A DNA stretch of 64,000 bases, from assembly GCF_040239565.1 (NCBI RefSeq), contig NZ_JBEHWS010000010.1, positions 62,001 to 126,000 of the forward strand, read 5' to 3'. The position numbers and the translations under genes were made by a program. Below the pieces are notes generated by a model. The model was not told where the DNA came from and made no database searches. It saw nothing but the letters and a program-made list of their open reading frames with translations. The DNA is from Fulvimarina sp040239565. GTDB taxonomy: Bacteria; Pseudomonadota; Alphaproteobacteria; Rhizobiales; Rhizobiaceae. Shown piece after piece: positions 8,688-17,899 of this stretch; position 1 is the stretch's first letter, and each line of letters opens with the position of its first letter.

Positions 8688-9887
8688 ATTGTCTGGTTCC
8701 CCTCGATGAGGTCGAATGACCTTCGATGTGTCCGCCATTCGAGAAAACTAGGCCAGTGTGCCTGCCCAACGCTTAAACTTCCCCAAGCGAGCGTTTGGTC
8801 AGGACCTGTCTTCTGTGGCTTGCGAACCTCTCTGCACTCAAAATCTGTCGGGTTCCGGGCAGCGCCGATCACGAAATGTTAAAATCGGGTTTACCGTCTC
8901 ACCGACCGCTTAGAACGGCTGTGCCGAAACGAGACATACTGTGCCGGGAATTGAGCGAAATCCAAGAGCACATATTAATACCTGGTTAACGCTGTTCGGC
9001 TCGGCATGCTGTGGTGACAATTCAAGAAAGTCGGGGCGCTGCCTGGATTGCGGCCTCACGCTCAAAGCTATTGTTGGAGGCTCTTAAGAGTTTCCGGCTG
9101 CGACGGGCCCGTCGCCAGCTTGTCGTCGCGTTGTCCTTTGACTGACATCCGATGCGCAATGAGCCGTCTCCAGCTTGGGTCAGGGCAATGATGCAACTCT
9201 CCATTCGGAGCGTTCGAGATCGACAGCTCGAATCGCGAAGCATCTCTTATGCCAGTCAAGCAGGGAGCTGCCGCGAAAGCGTTGGATCATAAAGGCGGCA
9301 GGCTGCCCGAGCTGTCATCGATTCGTTATGCGGAACTGCATGTATTTGATGCAAATCCGATCGAGCTCGGAGACTTTTCAAAATATCCTTTGAAATCATA
9401 GGTTTACAAAAGGTCACTGAGCAAATCAGATTTCGTGAAAAAGCGCATTTCGTGCATCCCTTGAGTCAAGCGGACCCTGTGCGAGGGATGAAAAAAAATA
9501 TTCAGAACGTCGGCTATCAACAGAACTTTTCTGTGGAAGCCCTGACTCTAAGGGATTCTTGCGAGGGGTTCAGCGACCGGTTTCGCCAAGTGCGCCACAC
9601 TGGATATGGCTGGATTCGGAATCTTCCGAGACTCGCCTTGCCACGCTTCGAAGGGGGCCGTAACGTTTCTCCGACGACGAAAAGTTGGAGCGAAACGACG
9701 TGGTGGATACCCCGACTGAACCAAGATTGAACGCGAGGAAACCTTCGCATTTCAAGATTGGATCGAGTCCAGGTGATCGCTAGAGCGTAAACAGGCTCCC
9801 TTAGTCTTTAATTTGAAATACAGCGCCCGTCTCTAGGACGTGTGCAACTTCCGAAATCCAGTTTCGGGGGAACGGGGAAAGTTCGAC
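8688..9887. other. Intergenic region of about 1.2 kb without a recognisable gene
   Basis: Neither strand has a convincing coding frame; short frames of 60-90 codons overlap each other and match nothing recognised. The base composition looks less GC-rich than its neighbours, especially 9340-9530. Visible structure: a consensus CtrA site at 8975-8990, perfect palindromes at 9081-9090 (CTCTTAAGAG) and 9100-9115 (GCGACGGGCCCGTCGC), an inverted repeat TTCGAG/CTCGAA near 9213-9232, and A8 near 9490. It separates divergent transcription units (GH25 minus, rhodanese-dnaA plus), so it holds at least two promoters. Confidence 0.6.
8975..8990. promoter_or_regulatory. CtrA-type binding site
   Basis: The sequence is TTAA-N7-TTAAC (TTAA at 8975-8978, TTAAC at 8986-8990), an exact match to the full CtrA box of alphaproteobacteria. 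It lies 288 bp upstream of the GH25 start on the minus strand and about 900 bp from the rhodanese gene on the plus strand. Occupancy and target are unknown. Confidence 0.5.
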
Positions 9888-10322
9888 ATGCAGGGTGAAT
9901 ACAAAGCCGACGTTACACCGTCGGAATGCTGGGCTCGTCTCAAGGAGAACCAGAACGCTTTTCTAGTCGATGTCAGAACGCGCCCGGAATGGACATTTGT
10001 CGGAATTCCGCGGCTCGACGATTCCGGCAAGAAACCGCTTCTGGCTGAATGGCAGACCTATCCGAGCATGTCGATCGATCCGAACTTTGTGTCGCTCGTG
10101 TCCGAGGCTATCGAAAATGCAGGCGGTGACCGGGAGGCAGAGGTCTATTTTCTCTGCCGGTCCGGCCAACGCTCGGCTTCTGCCGCCGCGACGATGACGG
10201 CTCACGGCTTCTCCAACTGCTTCAATATATCCGGCGGCTTCGAAGGCCCGCCGGACGAGAACGGCCACCGCGGCAAGCGAGGCGGATGGAAGGCTGAATC
10301 CCTGCCTTGGCAGCAGGGCTGA
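9888..10322 (+). CDS. Rhodanese-like domain protein
   Basis: The protein (144 residues from the ATG at 9888) is a single rhodanese domain: FLVDVRTRPEW near the N-terminus and the active-site loop CRSGQRS, whose cysteine would carry a persulfide, followed by ISGGFEGP. Rhodaneses transfer sulfur to thiols or cyanide; the acceptor here is unknown. The GTG at 9840 gives 16 additional residues but the ATG at 9888 is closer to the domain edge and follows GGGGAAAG. It sits 90 bp before dnaA in place of the rpsT gene usual in many Rhizobiales. Confidence 0.88.
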   Translation: MQGEYKADVTPSECWARLKENQNAFLVDVRTRPEWTFVGIPRLDDSGKKPLLAEWQTYPSMSIDPNFVSLVSEAIENAGGDREAEVYFLCRSGQRSASAAATMTAHGFSNCFNISGGFEGPPDENGHRGKRGGWKAESLPWQQG

Positions 10323-10412
10323 CGAAGCAGCTTGAACTTAAATGCGCATGAAAATTGGGAAGCCGGCGAGAAGCGGGCCGGTTCTTCCTTTGACTGAACG
10401 AAGGGCGGTACA

Positions 10413-11924
10413 ATGATGGCGGTAACCACGGACGATCAGGCCGGAGCAGGTCAGCCTCGTGGGAATGACGAGATCATGACCCGGGTGAATACGCGGCTGA
10501 AAGCCCAGCTTGGCCCGGAAATCTTCGCCAGCTGGTTCCAGCGGATGCATCTTGATCATGCCGGCAAGGGCGTCTGTCAGGTATCGGTGCCGACGGCCTT
10601 TTTGCGTTCGTGGATTCGCGGGCACTATCAGGACATGCTGACCGAAGCTTTCAAGGCGGAAGTACCCGGCACGCTTCGCGTCGATATCGTGGTCAGAAGC
10701 GCCGTTCGCGGCGGCGGCGTCAATATCCGTAAGAACGGACGGGACGCGGAGGGAGTAAGGCCCGCGACGATCGCCAAAACCGGTCAGGCAGCTAACGTCG
10801 TTGAATTCGCCGGCCGCGAAGTGTCTTCGGCTGAGCCCCGCCCTACACAGATCAAGCCTACCGGCATCGCCAATGGCTGTGAGATCGGCTCGCCGCTCGA
10901 TCCACGCTATGTCTTCGAGACATTCGTCGAGGGCACGGCCAACCGTGTGGCCCTCGCCGCCGGCCGGGCTATCGCGGAGAACGGCCCGCAGTCCTTCCGC
11001 TTCAATCCGCTTTTCGTCCATGCTGGCGTCGGACTTGGAAAAACGCATCTTCTCCAGGCGATCGCCAATTCGGCGGCCGCGCGCGAGGATGCGCCGCGCG
11101 TCGTCTATCTGACAGCGGAATATTTTATGTGGCGCTTCGCCTCCGCGATCCGCGACAACAAGGCGCTCGATCTCAAGGAAACACTGCGCGGCATCGATGT
11201 CCTTATCATCGACGACGTGCAGTTTCTTCAGGGCAAATCGATCCAGCAGGAATTCTGCCACCTGCTCAATGCCCTGATCGACTCGGCCAAGCACGTGATC
11301 TGCGCGGCGGACCGGCCGGCCAAGGATCTCGAAAGCCTCGATCCGCGCGTTCGCTCGCGCCTTTCAAACGGCATCACGCTTGAGCTTGCGACGCCTGACT
11401 ATGCGATGCGCCGCGAGATCGTCGAAATGCGCATCCGCGCCCTCGCCGTAGAAGACCCGACCTTTGTCCTGCCCGAGGAGACGATCGATGCGATCGCCCG
11501 GCGAGTCGACGGCACCGGCCGCGATCTCGAAGGCGCCTTCAACCAGATCGCCTTCCGCCATTCGCTGGGTCAGCCGCTGACACCGGACGCGATCGGCGAT
11601 CTTCTCTCGCAGTTCTCGCGGACGAGCGCAGAGCGCCGTGTGCGGATCGAGGACATCCTCAAATTTGTCTCGCGCCACTACAACATCTCGCGGACGGACA
11701 TCCTGTCCGCGCGTCGAACGCGTACCATCGTCCGGCCGCGACAGATCGCGATGTATCTTGCCAAGACCATGACGCCGCGCTCGCTCCCCGAGATCGGCCG
11801 GCGTTTCGGTGGACGCGACCATACGACGGTGCTTCATGCGGTCCGCAAGATCGAGGCGGAGCGCGGCAAGGACGAGGCGTTTTCCGAGGAACTCGACGTC
11901 ATTCGCAGGATGATCGAGGAGTAA
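10413..11924 (+). CDS. dnaA: Chromosomal replication initiator DnaA
   Basis: The 503-residue protein has the four DnaA domains: an N-terminal DnaB/partner domain (residues about 20-90), a variable linker (about 100-160), an AAA+ ATPase with Walker A HAGVGLGKTHLL and Walker B VLIIDDVQFL, and a C-terminal DNA-binding domain ending with the signature RRFGGRDHTTVLHAVRKIE. It binds DnaA boxes at oriC to start replication. The Walker A loop has Ala where many homologues have Gly (GGVGLGKT). No cluster of TTATCCACA boxes is visible nearby, as expected in Rhizobiales, where oriC lies near hemE. dnaN follows after 164 bp. Confidence 0.98.
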   Translation: MMAVTTDDQAGAGQPRGNDEIMTRVNTRLKAQLGPEIFASWFQRMHLDHAGKGVCQVSVPTAFLRSWIRGHYQDMLTEAFKAEVPGTLRVDIVVRSAVRGGGVNIRKNGRDAEGVRPATIAKTGQAANVVEFAGREVSSAEPRPTQIKPTGIANGCEIGSPLDPRYVFETFVEGTANRVALAAGRAIAENGPQSFRFNPLFVHAGVGLGKTHLLQAIANSAAAREDAPRVVYLTAEYFMWRFASAIRDNKALDLKETLRGIDVLIIDDVQFLQGKSIQQEFCHLLNALIDSAKHVICAADRPAKDLESLDPRVRSRLSNGITLELATPDYAMRREIVEMRIRALAVEDPTFVLPEETIDAIARRVDGTGRDLEGAFNQIAFRHSLGQPLTPDAIGDLLSQFSRTSAERRVRIEDILKFVSRHYNISRTDILSARRTRTIVRPRQIAMYLAKTMTPRSLPEIGRRFGGRDHTTVLHAVRKIEAERGKDEAFSEELDVIRRMIEE

Positions 11925-12088
11925 GCGGTTCTATCGGACGGCTGGAGCCAATAGGTTGTAGTCGTCCACATCCTTCGCGCGCTCGAACGCTTCCAAACCT
12001 GTCTTTCTTTCTTTAAGACCGGCATTCCGACGGTTGGGTGGCTTCTCGAGCCGCCCTCGCCCGCTTTTTTCGCGAATGGTCCAGTCTT

Positions 12089-13213
12089 ATGCGTATCATC
12101 ATCGAGAGATCGAACCTTCTGAAGTCGCTGGCCCACGTTCACCGCGTGGTGGAACGACGGAACACGATCCCGATCCTGTCGAACGTTCTCCTGCGTGCAG
12201 GTTCGAAGACACTTGGCCTGAAGGCGACCGATCTCGACATCGAGATCACCGAAGAAGTGACGGCGCAGGGCGATCAGGAAGGTGCGACCACCGTACCGGC
12301 CCATCTGCTCTACGACATCGTGCGGAAACTGCCTGACGGCGCCGAGGTCAAGCTCGATCTCAATGGCGAAGGCACCCAGATGACGGTGTCGGCCGGTCGG
12401 TCGAATTTCCGCCTGCAATGCCTGCCAGAGACGGATTTTCCGGACATCACGGCTGGTGAACTCAGCCACGGCTTCACCATGGAGGCTGGCGCCCTCGCCC
12501 GGTTGATCGAACGCACCCAGTTTGCGATCTCGACCGAGGAAACGCGCTATTATCTGAACGGCATCTATCTCCACACGATCGAAGCCGAAGGCGATCTCAT
12601 GCTGCGGGCCGTTGCAACCGACGGCCATCGTCTCGCGCGTGCCGAAATGGCGGCGCCGAGCGGTTCTGAGGGTATGCCGGGCATCATCGTGCCGCGAAAG
12701 ACCGTCGGCGAAATCCAGAAGCTGCTCGGCGATTGCGACGACGACGAAGAGATCCGCGTCGATCTTTCCGACTCCAAGATCCGCTTCACGATCGGCCCGG
12801 TCGTCATGACCTCCAAGCTCATCGACGGAACTTTCCCCGACTACCAGCGCGTGATCCCGCAGAATAATGACAAGGAACTGACGCTCGACCGCGCGTCGTT
12901 CTCGTCTGCGGTCGATCGCGTGTCGACGATCTCGTCGGAACGTGGCCGCGCGGTGAAGCTGACCCTCGCAGACTCCCAGCTGACGCTGACCGTGAATTCG
13001 CCTGATGCGGGCACTGCGACCGAGGAACTGCCCGTCGGCTACGATTCGGACGATCTGGAGATCGGCTTCAACGCCCGCTACCTGCTCGACGTCACGAGCC
13101 AGCTCTCCGGCGAGGAAGCGGTTTTCGTGCTGGCCGATCCGGGCTCCCCGACATTGATCAGAGACGGCGGCGATACGTCGACGCTTTACGTCCTGATGCC
13201 GATGCGGGTGTGA
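12089..13213 (+). CDS. dnaN: DNA polymerase III beta sliding clamp
   Basis: The ATG at 12089 gives the family-standard beginning MRIIIERSNLLKSL and 374 residues; the frame extends 17 codons upstream without conservation. Three repeated clamp domains are recognisable, with the clamp core YLNGIYLH...ATDGHRLA and the C-terminal LMPMRV that ends nearly all clamps. The homodimer encircles DNA and tethers polymerase III, DinB and other partners. It lies between dnaA and recF in the conserved dnaA-dnaN-recF block. Confidence 0.98.
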   Translation: MRIIIERSNLLKSLAHVHRVVERRNTIPILSNVLLRAGSKTLGLKATDLDIEITEEVTAQGDQEGATTVPAHLLYDIVRKLPDGAEVKLDLNGEGTQMTVSAGRSNFRLQCLPETDFPDITAGELSHGFTMEAGALARLIERTQFAISTEETRYYLNGIYLHTIEAEGDLMLRAVATDGHRLARAEMAAPSGSEGMPGIIVPRKTVGEIQKLLGDCDDDEEIRVDLSDSKIRFTIGPVVMTSKLIDGTFPDYQRVIPQNNDKELTLDRASFSSAVDRVSTISSERGRAVKLTLADSQLTLTVNSPDAGTATEELPVGYDSDDLEIGFNARYLLDVTSQLSGEEAVFVLADPGSPTLIRDGGDTSTLYVLMPMRV

Positions 13214-13244
13214 GGCCACACCGGTTCTTCACGAGCGCGTTTCG

Positions 13245-14402
13245 ATGAGCCAAGCCACGCCCGGCACGCCGAGCGAGGTGACCTCGCTCAAGCTGTTCGA
13301 CTTCCGCAACTATGCTTCGCTGCACCTGAGCTTCGACAAGCGCTTCGTGGTGTTTGCCGGCGCGAACGGCGCGGGCAAGACAAACCTTCTCGAAGCGCTG
13401 TCTCTTCTGTCGCCTGGACGCGGCCTGCGCCGGTCAGCTTATGGCGAGATGGCTCGGCAAGGCGGGGCCTCCGGCTTTTCCGTTCGTGCGCAGATCAGCG
13501 CTGACGGCGACGAGACGGCAGTCATCACCAGCGTACGCCTCGACGGCGAAGGGCCAGCATCCCGGCAGGTTCGGATCGGCGAGACCCAGGTGAAATCTGC
13601 CGAGGAGCTTCTGGATATCGCACGCATTGTCTGGCTGACGCCGGCGATGGACGGGCTCTTTACCGGGCCCGCCGGTGACCGCCGACGCTTTCTCGATCGG
13701 ATGGTGCTTTCGATCGATCCCGCCCATGGTCGCCGTGCATCCGATTTCGAACGCGCCATGCGATCGCGCAATCGGCTTCTGTCGGACAACCGGGTGGACG
13801 ATCGGTGGCTGGCGGGCATCGAGACACAGATGGCCGAGCTCTGTGTGGCAATGGCCTTCGCGCGAAGCGAACTGGTGACCAACCTGACAAATGCCGTCGC
13901 ACTGACAGATCCGTCCCTGCCCTTTCCGAAAGCCGGGCTTGAGCTTTCATCAGGATTGGAAGACGGCGGTTTCGATGGACCGGCGGTTCTGGTCGAGGAT
14001 CGATATCGCGAACGCCTCGCCCGCGACAGGCATCGCGATGCGGCCGCGGGGCGAACGCTCGAAGGCCCGCACCGGGCTGACCTTCAGGTCACGCATCTTG
14101 CCAAGCAGATGCCAGCCGGGCTTTCGTCGACGGGCGAACAGAAGGCGCTTCTCGTCGGGCTGGTCATCGCCCATGCACGGCTGACATCGGCGCTGTCCGG
14201 CATGGCACCGATCCTTCTCCTCGATGAGATCGCGGCCCATCTCGATGCCGGACGACGCGCGAGCCTGTTCGATCTCGTCGGAGAGCTGGGGGGGCAGACT
14301 TTCATGACCGGAACGGACGAAAGCCTGTTTGTAGCGCTGGGTGATCGCGCCCAGATCATCACCATCGCCGACGGCGCCGCCATACCGGCGAAGGAGGAAT
14401 GA
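13245..14402 (+). CDS. recF: DNA replication and repair protein RecF
   Basis: The 385-residue SMC-like ATPase has Walker A at GANGAGKTN (residues about 39-47), the RecF signature near LSTGEQKALL, and Walker B LLLDEIAAHLD close to the C-terminus. RecF with RecO and RecR loads RecA onto gapped DNA. It begins 31 bp after dnaN, so the two are probably co-transcribed. No LexA box is seen upstream. Confidence 0.96.
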   Translation: MSQATPGTPSEVTSLKLFDFRNYASLHLSFDKRFVVFAGANGAGKTNLLEALSLLSPGRGLRRSAYGEMARQGGASGFSVRAQISADGDETAVITSVRLDGEGPASRQVRIGETQVKSAEELLDIARIVWLTPAMDGLFTGPAGDRRRFLDRMVLSIDPAHGRRASDFERAMRSRNRLLSDNRVDDRWLAGIETQMAELCVAMAFARSELVTNLTNAVALTDPSLPFPKAGLELSSGLEDGGFDGPAVLVEDRYRERLARDRHRDAAAGRTLEGPHRADLQVTHLAKQMPAGLSSTGEQKALLVGLVIAHARLTSALSGMAPILLLDEIAAHLDAGRRASLFDLVGELGGQTFMTGTDESLFVALGDRAQIITIADGAAIPAKEE

Positions 14403-14406
14403 CATC

Positions 14407-15210
14407 ATGACCGATCCGGCGCTGAACAGAGACGAATTAGAACGCTATGCGCGCCACATCGTGTTGCCGGAAATTGGCGGTGCCGGACAGCAGAAGCTGA
14501 AGGCTGCGCGGGTTCTCGTCATTGGCGCGGGCGGTATCGGTTCTCCGGTGGCACTTTATCTTGCGGCTGCCGGTGTCGGCACGATCGTCTGCGCGGACGA
14601 CGATACGGTGTCACTATCCAACCTTCAGCGCCAGGTGCTCCATGGTACGGAGGATGTCGGCCGATCGAAGCTCGACAGCGCGTCGGACGCGCTGAAACGC
14701 GTCAATCCTTACTGTCAGTTCGAATCCCACCCCATCCGACTCACGCAAGAGAACGGCACTGACCTAGTCGCATCCTGCGATCTCGCCATCGACGGATCGG
14801 ACAATTTCGCGACCCGCTATGCGATGGCCGACCTCTGCGAAGCCGCGAAAGTCCCGCTGGTGACGGCCGCCGTCCAGCGTTTCTCCGGCTCGCTCACCGT
14901 GCTCACACCATACCGGGAAGGTGCAGACGGCGTACTCCTGCCGCGCTATCGCGACCTCTTTCCCGAAGCACCGGAGGCCGGGACCGTGCCGAGCTGCGCG
15001 GAGGCCGGGATTCTAGGTACGACGACCGGTGTTCTCGGCACACTCGCGGCATCCGAAGCGATCAAGGTCATTTGCCAAACCGGCGAACCGCTGATCGGCA
15101 GGTTCCTGATGGTCGACCTTCTTGCCATGCGCTTCGAGACCATCCGCTACAAGCGCATGAAGCCGAAAGCCGGCGCGGCAGGGCTTGCACCCGCCGACCG
15201 CACCGCCTAA
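14407..15210 (+). CDS. HesA/MoeB/ThiF family adenylyltransferase lacking the zinc cysteines
   Basis: The 267-residue protein has the E1-like fold: GAGGIGSPVALYLAAAGVG nucleotide loop, DNLQRQ-type segment (SNLQRQVLH), DGSDNFATRY, and PSCAEAGILG with the cysteine region typical of MoeB/ThiF. These enzymes adenylate the C-terminal glycine of MoaD or ThiS. The first CxxC of the structural zinc site (CYRCLFP in E. coli MoeB) is replaced by RYRDLFP and no C-terminal CxxC is present. The start ATG at 14407 is four bases past recF. It could serve molybdopterin, thiamine or another sulfur-carrier pathway; the partner is not encoded here. Confidence 0.9.
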   Translation: MTDPALNRDELERYARHIVLPEIGGAGQQKLKAARVLVIGAGGIGSPVALYLAAAGVGTIVCADDDTVSLSNLQRQVLHGTEDVGRSKLDSASDALKRVNPYCQFESHPIRLTQENGTDLVASCDLAIDGSDNFATRYAMADLCEAAKVPLVTAAVQRFSGSLTVLTPYREGADGVLLPRYRDLFPEAPEAGTVPSCAEAGILGTTTGVLGTLAASEAIKVICQTGEPLIGRFLMVDLLAMRFETIRYKRMKPKAGAAGLAPADRTA

Positions 15211-15250
15211 CCCGGCAGTCGACCAACAAGACCTCTTCGAAGGAGCTTTC

Positions 15251-16204
15251 ATGGCACCGAACATCGCCGTCATCGGCTGTGGCCAGTGGGGCCAGAACCA
15301 TGTCCGTACGCTTGCCGAACTGCGCTGCCTCGGAGGGGTTGCTGATCAGGATGCTGCGCGCGCCAAGGGGTTTGCGGAAAAGCACAATGTGCCGGTTTTC
15401 ACGGTCGACGAGGCGATTGAAAGCGAAGACATCGACGCGCTGGTGCTGGCGCTTCCAGCCAAACTCCACGGGCCGACTGCCCGCCGCGCCTTCGCTGCCG
15501 GCAAGGACGTTCTCATCGAAAAGCCGATCGCACTCGATCACGAGGAGGCCAAGCTCACCGCCAACGCTGCCGAGGAGCATGGCCGGTTGCTGATGGTCGG
15601 GCATGTGCTGCGCTTCCATCCTGTCTTTCGGCGGCTCAGCGAGCTCGTTTCCTCCGGCAAGATCGGCACGGTGAAGCATCTCATCGCCAACCGGCTGGGG
15701 CTCGGCCGCTTTCTCGGAATGGACGCGATCTGGGATCTTGCGCCGCACGACCTCTCGCTGATCCTGCATCTCGCCGGTGACCACCCCGATACCATCCGCT
15801 GCAAGCGCAGGACCGTTCTCAGCGACGAGGCCGATATCGGAGACATGTCCTTCACCTTCGCCAATGGGGTGACGGCCGATGTCCACGTGTCACGCGTCTC
15901 GCCCTATCGCGATCGCCGTTTCGTGGCGATTGGCACCGAAGGCATGCTGGTCTTCGACGATCTTGCACCCGAGAACGAGAAACTTGCATTCTACGGCCAC
16001 AAGGTCTGGCCGAACGTAAAGGGCTTCGACTTCGTCAATGCGCCGGTCGAGCACATCAACTATGAGGCCGGTCTACCGCTGACCAATGAACTGTTGCACT
16101 TCATCGATTGCGTGAAGAGCCGCACGGCGCCCGAGACCGGTGCCGATGAAGCAGTGGAAACGGTTCGGATCTTGGCGGAGGCCTCACCACTGAAAACGGA
16201 GTGA
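15251..16204 (+). CDS. Gfo/Idh/MocA family NAD(P)-dependent oxidoreductase
   Basis: The ATG at 15251, with GAAGGAG upstream, gives 317 residues. An N-terminal Rossmann domain has VIGCGQWGQNHVRTL and the family lysine motif IEKPIAL; the C-terminal GFO_IDH_MocA domain has LGLGRFLGMDAIWDLAPHDLSL, in which the His of the PHD segment is the likely catalytic residue. The pattern resembles UDP-sugar 3-dehydrogenases such as WlbA, but substrate cannot be assigned. It begins 40 bp after the ThiF/MoeB gene and ends the plus-strand unit. Confidence 0.88.
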   Translation: MAPNIAVIGCGQWGQNHVRTLAELRCLGGVADQDAARAKGFAEKHNVPVFTVDEAIESEDIDALVLALPAKLHGPTARRAFAAGKDVLIEKPIALDHEEAKLTANAAEEHGRLLMVGHVLRFHPVFRRLSELVSSGKIGTVKHLIANRLGLGRFLGMDAIWDLAPHDLSLILHLAGDHPDTIRCKRRTVLSDEADIGDMSFTFANGVTADVHVSRVSPYRDRRFVAIGTEGMLVFDDLAPENEKLAFYGHKVWPNVKGFDFVNAPVEHINYEAGLPLTNELLHFIDCVKSRTAPETGADEAVETVRILAEASPLKTE

Positions 16205-16224
16205 GTTCAGCCGCCGACAGCCCC

Positions 16225-16851
16225 TTATGCCGGCGAGATGAATTCCTGGCGGATTGCGTGGAATGCCGAGAGCGCTTCGCATCGGGCGGTGTGCGCTATT
16301 AACGCCTCATAGTGCTTCGCAGAGCGCAGCGTTGGATGAGCGTCGGAGAGAAAGCGGAATGCCGCTGCGATCGCGATGTCCGCATGGCCGGGCTTTGCGG
16401 CGAAAACAAAGTCTTCAGTCAGGCCGGCGACCTCAGCATCCAACACGTCGAGGACTTCGCCGATCTGCGTCGTGCAACGCTCTACCCAGACATCCGACAA
16501 TGTCTCGTGCAGAACCCGTTCGTAAATCAACGCGACCATCTTCTCACAGAGGCCGTGAGCCAGCGCACAGATCCTGAGCTGGTCTCGCCGCTCGGTGCCG
16601 AGAGGCGGCAGAAGCGCTCGCTCCAATCCAGCCTCTTCGTCGAGGTAAAGCAGGATGGTCGTCGAATCGAGCAGCGCCGTGCCGTCATCCAGAACCAGGG
16701 TCGGCACGCGGCGAAGCGGATTATATTCGGCGATCTTTTCGCCGTCGCCGAAGACCGACCATGGCCGATGCTCGAACTCCATTCCGTAGAGCGTCAGGGC
16801 AATACCGACGCGGCGCACGAAAGGCGAATCATATTGTCCGATCAGGATCAT
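16225..16851 (-). CDS. Glutathione S-transferase family protein
   Basis: The ATG at 16851 gives 208 residues; a TTG three codons upstream is also possible. The N-terminal thioredoxin-like domain has LIGQYDSPFVRRVGIAL (active-site Ser in the SPF turn), RRVPTLVLDDG with the cis-proline, and LLDSTTILLYLDE for glutathione gamma-glutamyl binding. The C-terminal all-helical domain follows. Substrate and role are unknown. It is convergent with the Gfo/Idh gene. Confidence 0.9.
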   Translation of the reverse strand: MILIGQYDSPFVRRVGIALTLYGMEFEHRPWSVFGDGEKIAEYNPLRRVPTLVLDDGTALLDSTTILLYLDEEAGLERALLPPLGTERRDQLRICALAHGLCEKMVALIYERVLHETLSDVWVERCTTQIGEVLDVLDAEVAGLTEDFVFAAKPGHADIAIAAAFRFLSDAHPTLRSAKHYEALIAHTARCEALSAFHAIRQEFISPA

Positions 16852-16895
16852 GTGAGACAAATCTCATCCAAAATATCAAAAGATTCAGATGAGCG

Positions 16896-17774
16896 TCAGC
16901 GGGTCGGAACCGGCTCATCACCACGATAATCGTAGAAGCCGCGCCCAACCTTGCGTCCGAGCCACCCGGCTTCGACATATTTCACGAGAAGCGGGCATGG
17001 CCGATATTTCGAGTCCGACAATCCATCGTGCAGAACCTGCATGATGGAAAGACATGTATCGAGGCCGATGAAGTCGGCGAGCTGCAGCGGCCCCATCGGA
17101 TGGTTCGCGCCGAGCTTCATCGCCGTGTCGATCGAGGTGACCGATCCGACGCCCTCATAGAGCGTGTAGATCGCCTCGTTGATCATCGGCAGCAGGATGC
17201 GGTTGACGATGAATGCCGGGAAGTCCTCCGAGACAGTCACCGTCTTTCCGAGCTTATCGACGAAGCCCCTGGAAGCCTCGAAGGTCGCCTCTGCTGTGGC
17301 AATGCCGCGAACCAGCTCGACCAACTTCATGACCGGGACCGGGTTCATGAAGTGAATGCCCATGAACTGTTCCGGCCGATCGGACGCCGCAGCGAGGCGC
17401 GTGATGGAGATCGAGGAAGTGTTGGAGGCGAGGATCGCGTCTTTGGAGAGGTTTGGGCAGATCTCGCGGAAGATTTTCCGCTTAACGTCCTCGTTCTCGG
17501 TCGCCGCCTCGATGACGAGGTCGAGATCGCCAAGGGTCGAGAGGTCGGTGGAGGTCTCGATCAGCGACAGCGCGCTCGTGCGGGCATCGTCCGTGATCTT
17601 TTCGGACGAAACCTGGCGGTCGAGCCCCTTTTGGATGACCGACAGGCCCTTATTGGTCTGGTCTTCGCCGACATCGTAGAGCCGGGCCTTCATGCCCGCG
17701 AGCGCGACGACATGCGCGATCCCCGAGCCCATCTGTCCGGCTCCGATGATACCAACGCTTTTGATTTCGGCCAT
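16896..17774 (-). CDS. 3-hydroxybutyryl-CoA dehydrogenase
   Basis: The 292-residue enzyme has the NAD-binding loop GAGQMGSGIAHVVALAG, ASNTSSISIT, and the 3HCDH signature GIHFMNPVPVMKLVELVRG containing the catalytic histidine (about residue 138), followed by the C-terminal 3HCDH helical domain (NHPMGPLQLADFIGLD). It oxidises 3-hydroxybutyryl-CoA to acetoacetyl-CoA in fatty-acid or PHB-linked metabolism. It lies 125 bp downstream of etfA on the same strand, an association common in Rhizobiales. Confidence 0.95.
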   Translation of the reverse strand: MAEIKSVGIIGAGQMGSGIAHVVALAGMKARLYDVGEDQTNKGLSVIQKGLDRQVSSEKITDDARTSALSLIETSTDLSTLGDLDLVIEAATENEDVKRKIFREICPNLSKDAILASNTSSISITRLAAASDRPEQFMGIHFMNPVPVMKLVELVRGIATAEATFEASRGFVDKLGKTVTVSEDFPAFIVNRILLPMINEAIYTLYEGVGSVTSIDTAMKLGANHPMGPLQLADFIGLDTCLSIMQVLHDGLSDSKYRPCPLLVKYVEAGWLGRKVGRGFYDYRGDEPVPTR

Positions 17775-17899
17775 GACTGCCTCCCGATCCGTTTCTTGGG
17801 TCTCGGCTTCGAACCAGAAGTGAGACCGGAGTTATATGCAGTGCAGCATAAACCGGGAGGCATTGCGTTCCAAGGGGCCAAGAAGCCCCTTCAGAACCG

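Noticed and set aside
9840..9887. GTG start for the rhodanese gene
   Set aside because: The extra 16 residues are not part of the domain and the ATG at 9888 has a suitable purine-rich site upstream.
9888..13213. Possible oriC beside dnaA/dnaN
   Set aside because: No cluster of DnaA boxes or AT-rich unwinding element was seen, and oriC in this order is normally near hemE.
11834..13219. 461-codon minus-strand frame across dnaN
   Set aside because: Antisense shadow of the complete clamp gene.
14718..14727. GTTCGAATCC resembling a tRNA T-loop
   Set aside because: It lies within the ThiF/MoeB coding frame and no acceptor or anticodon stem can be built around it.
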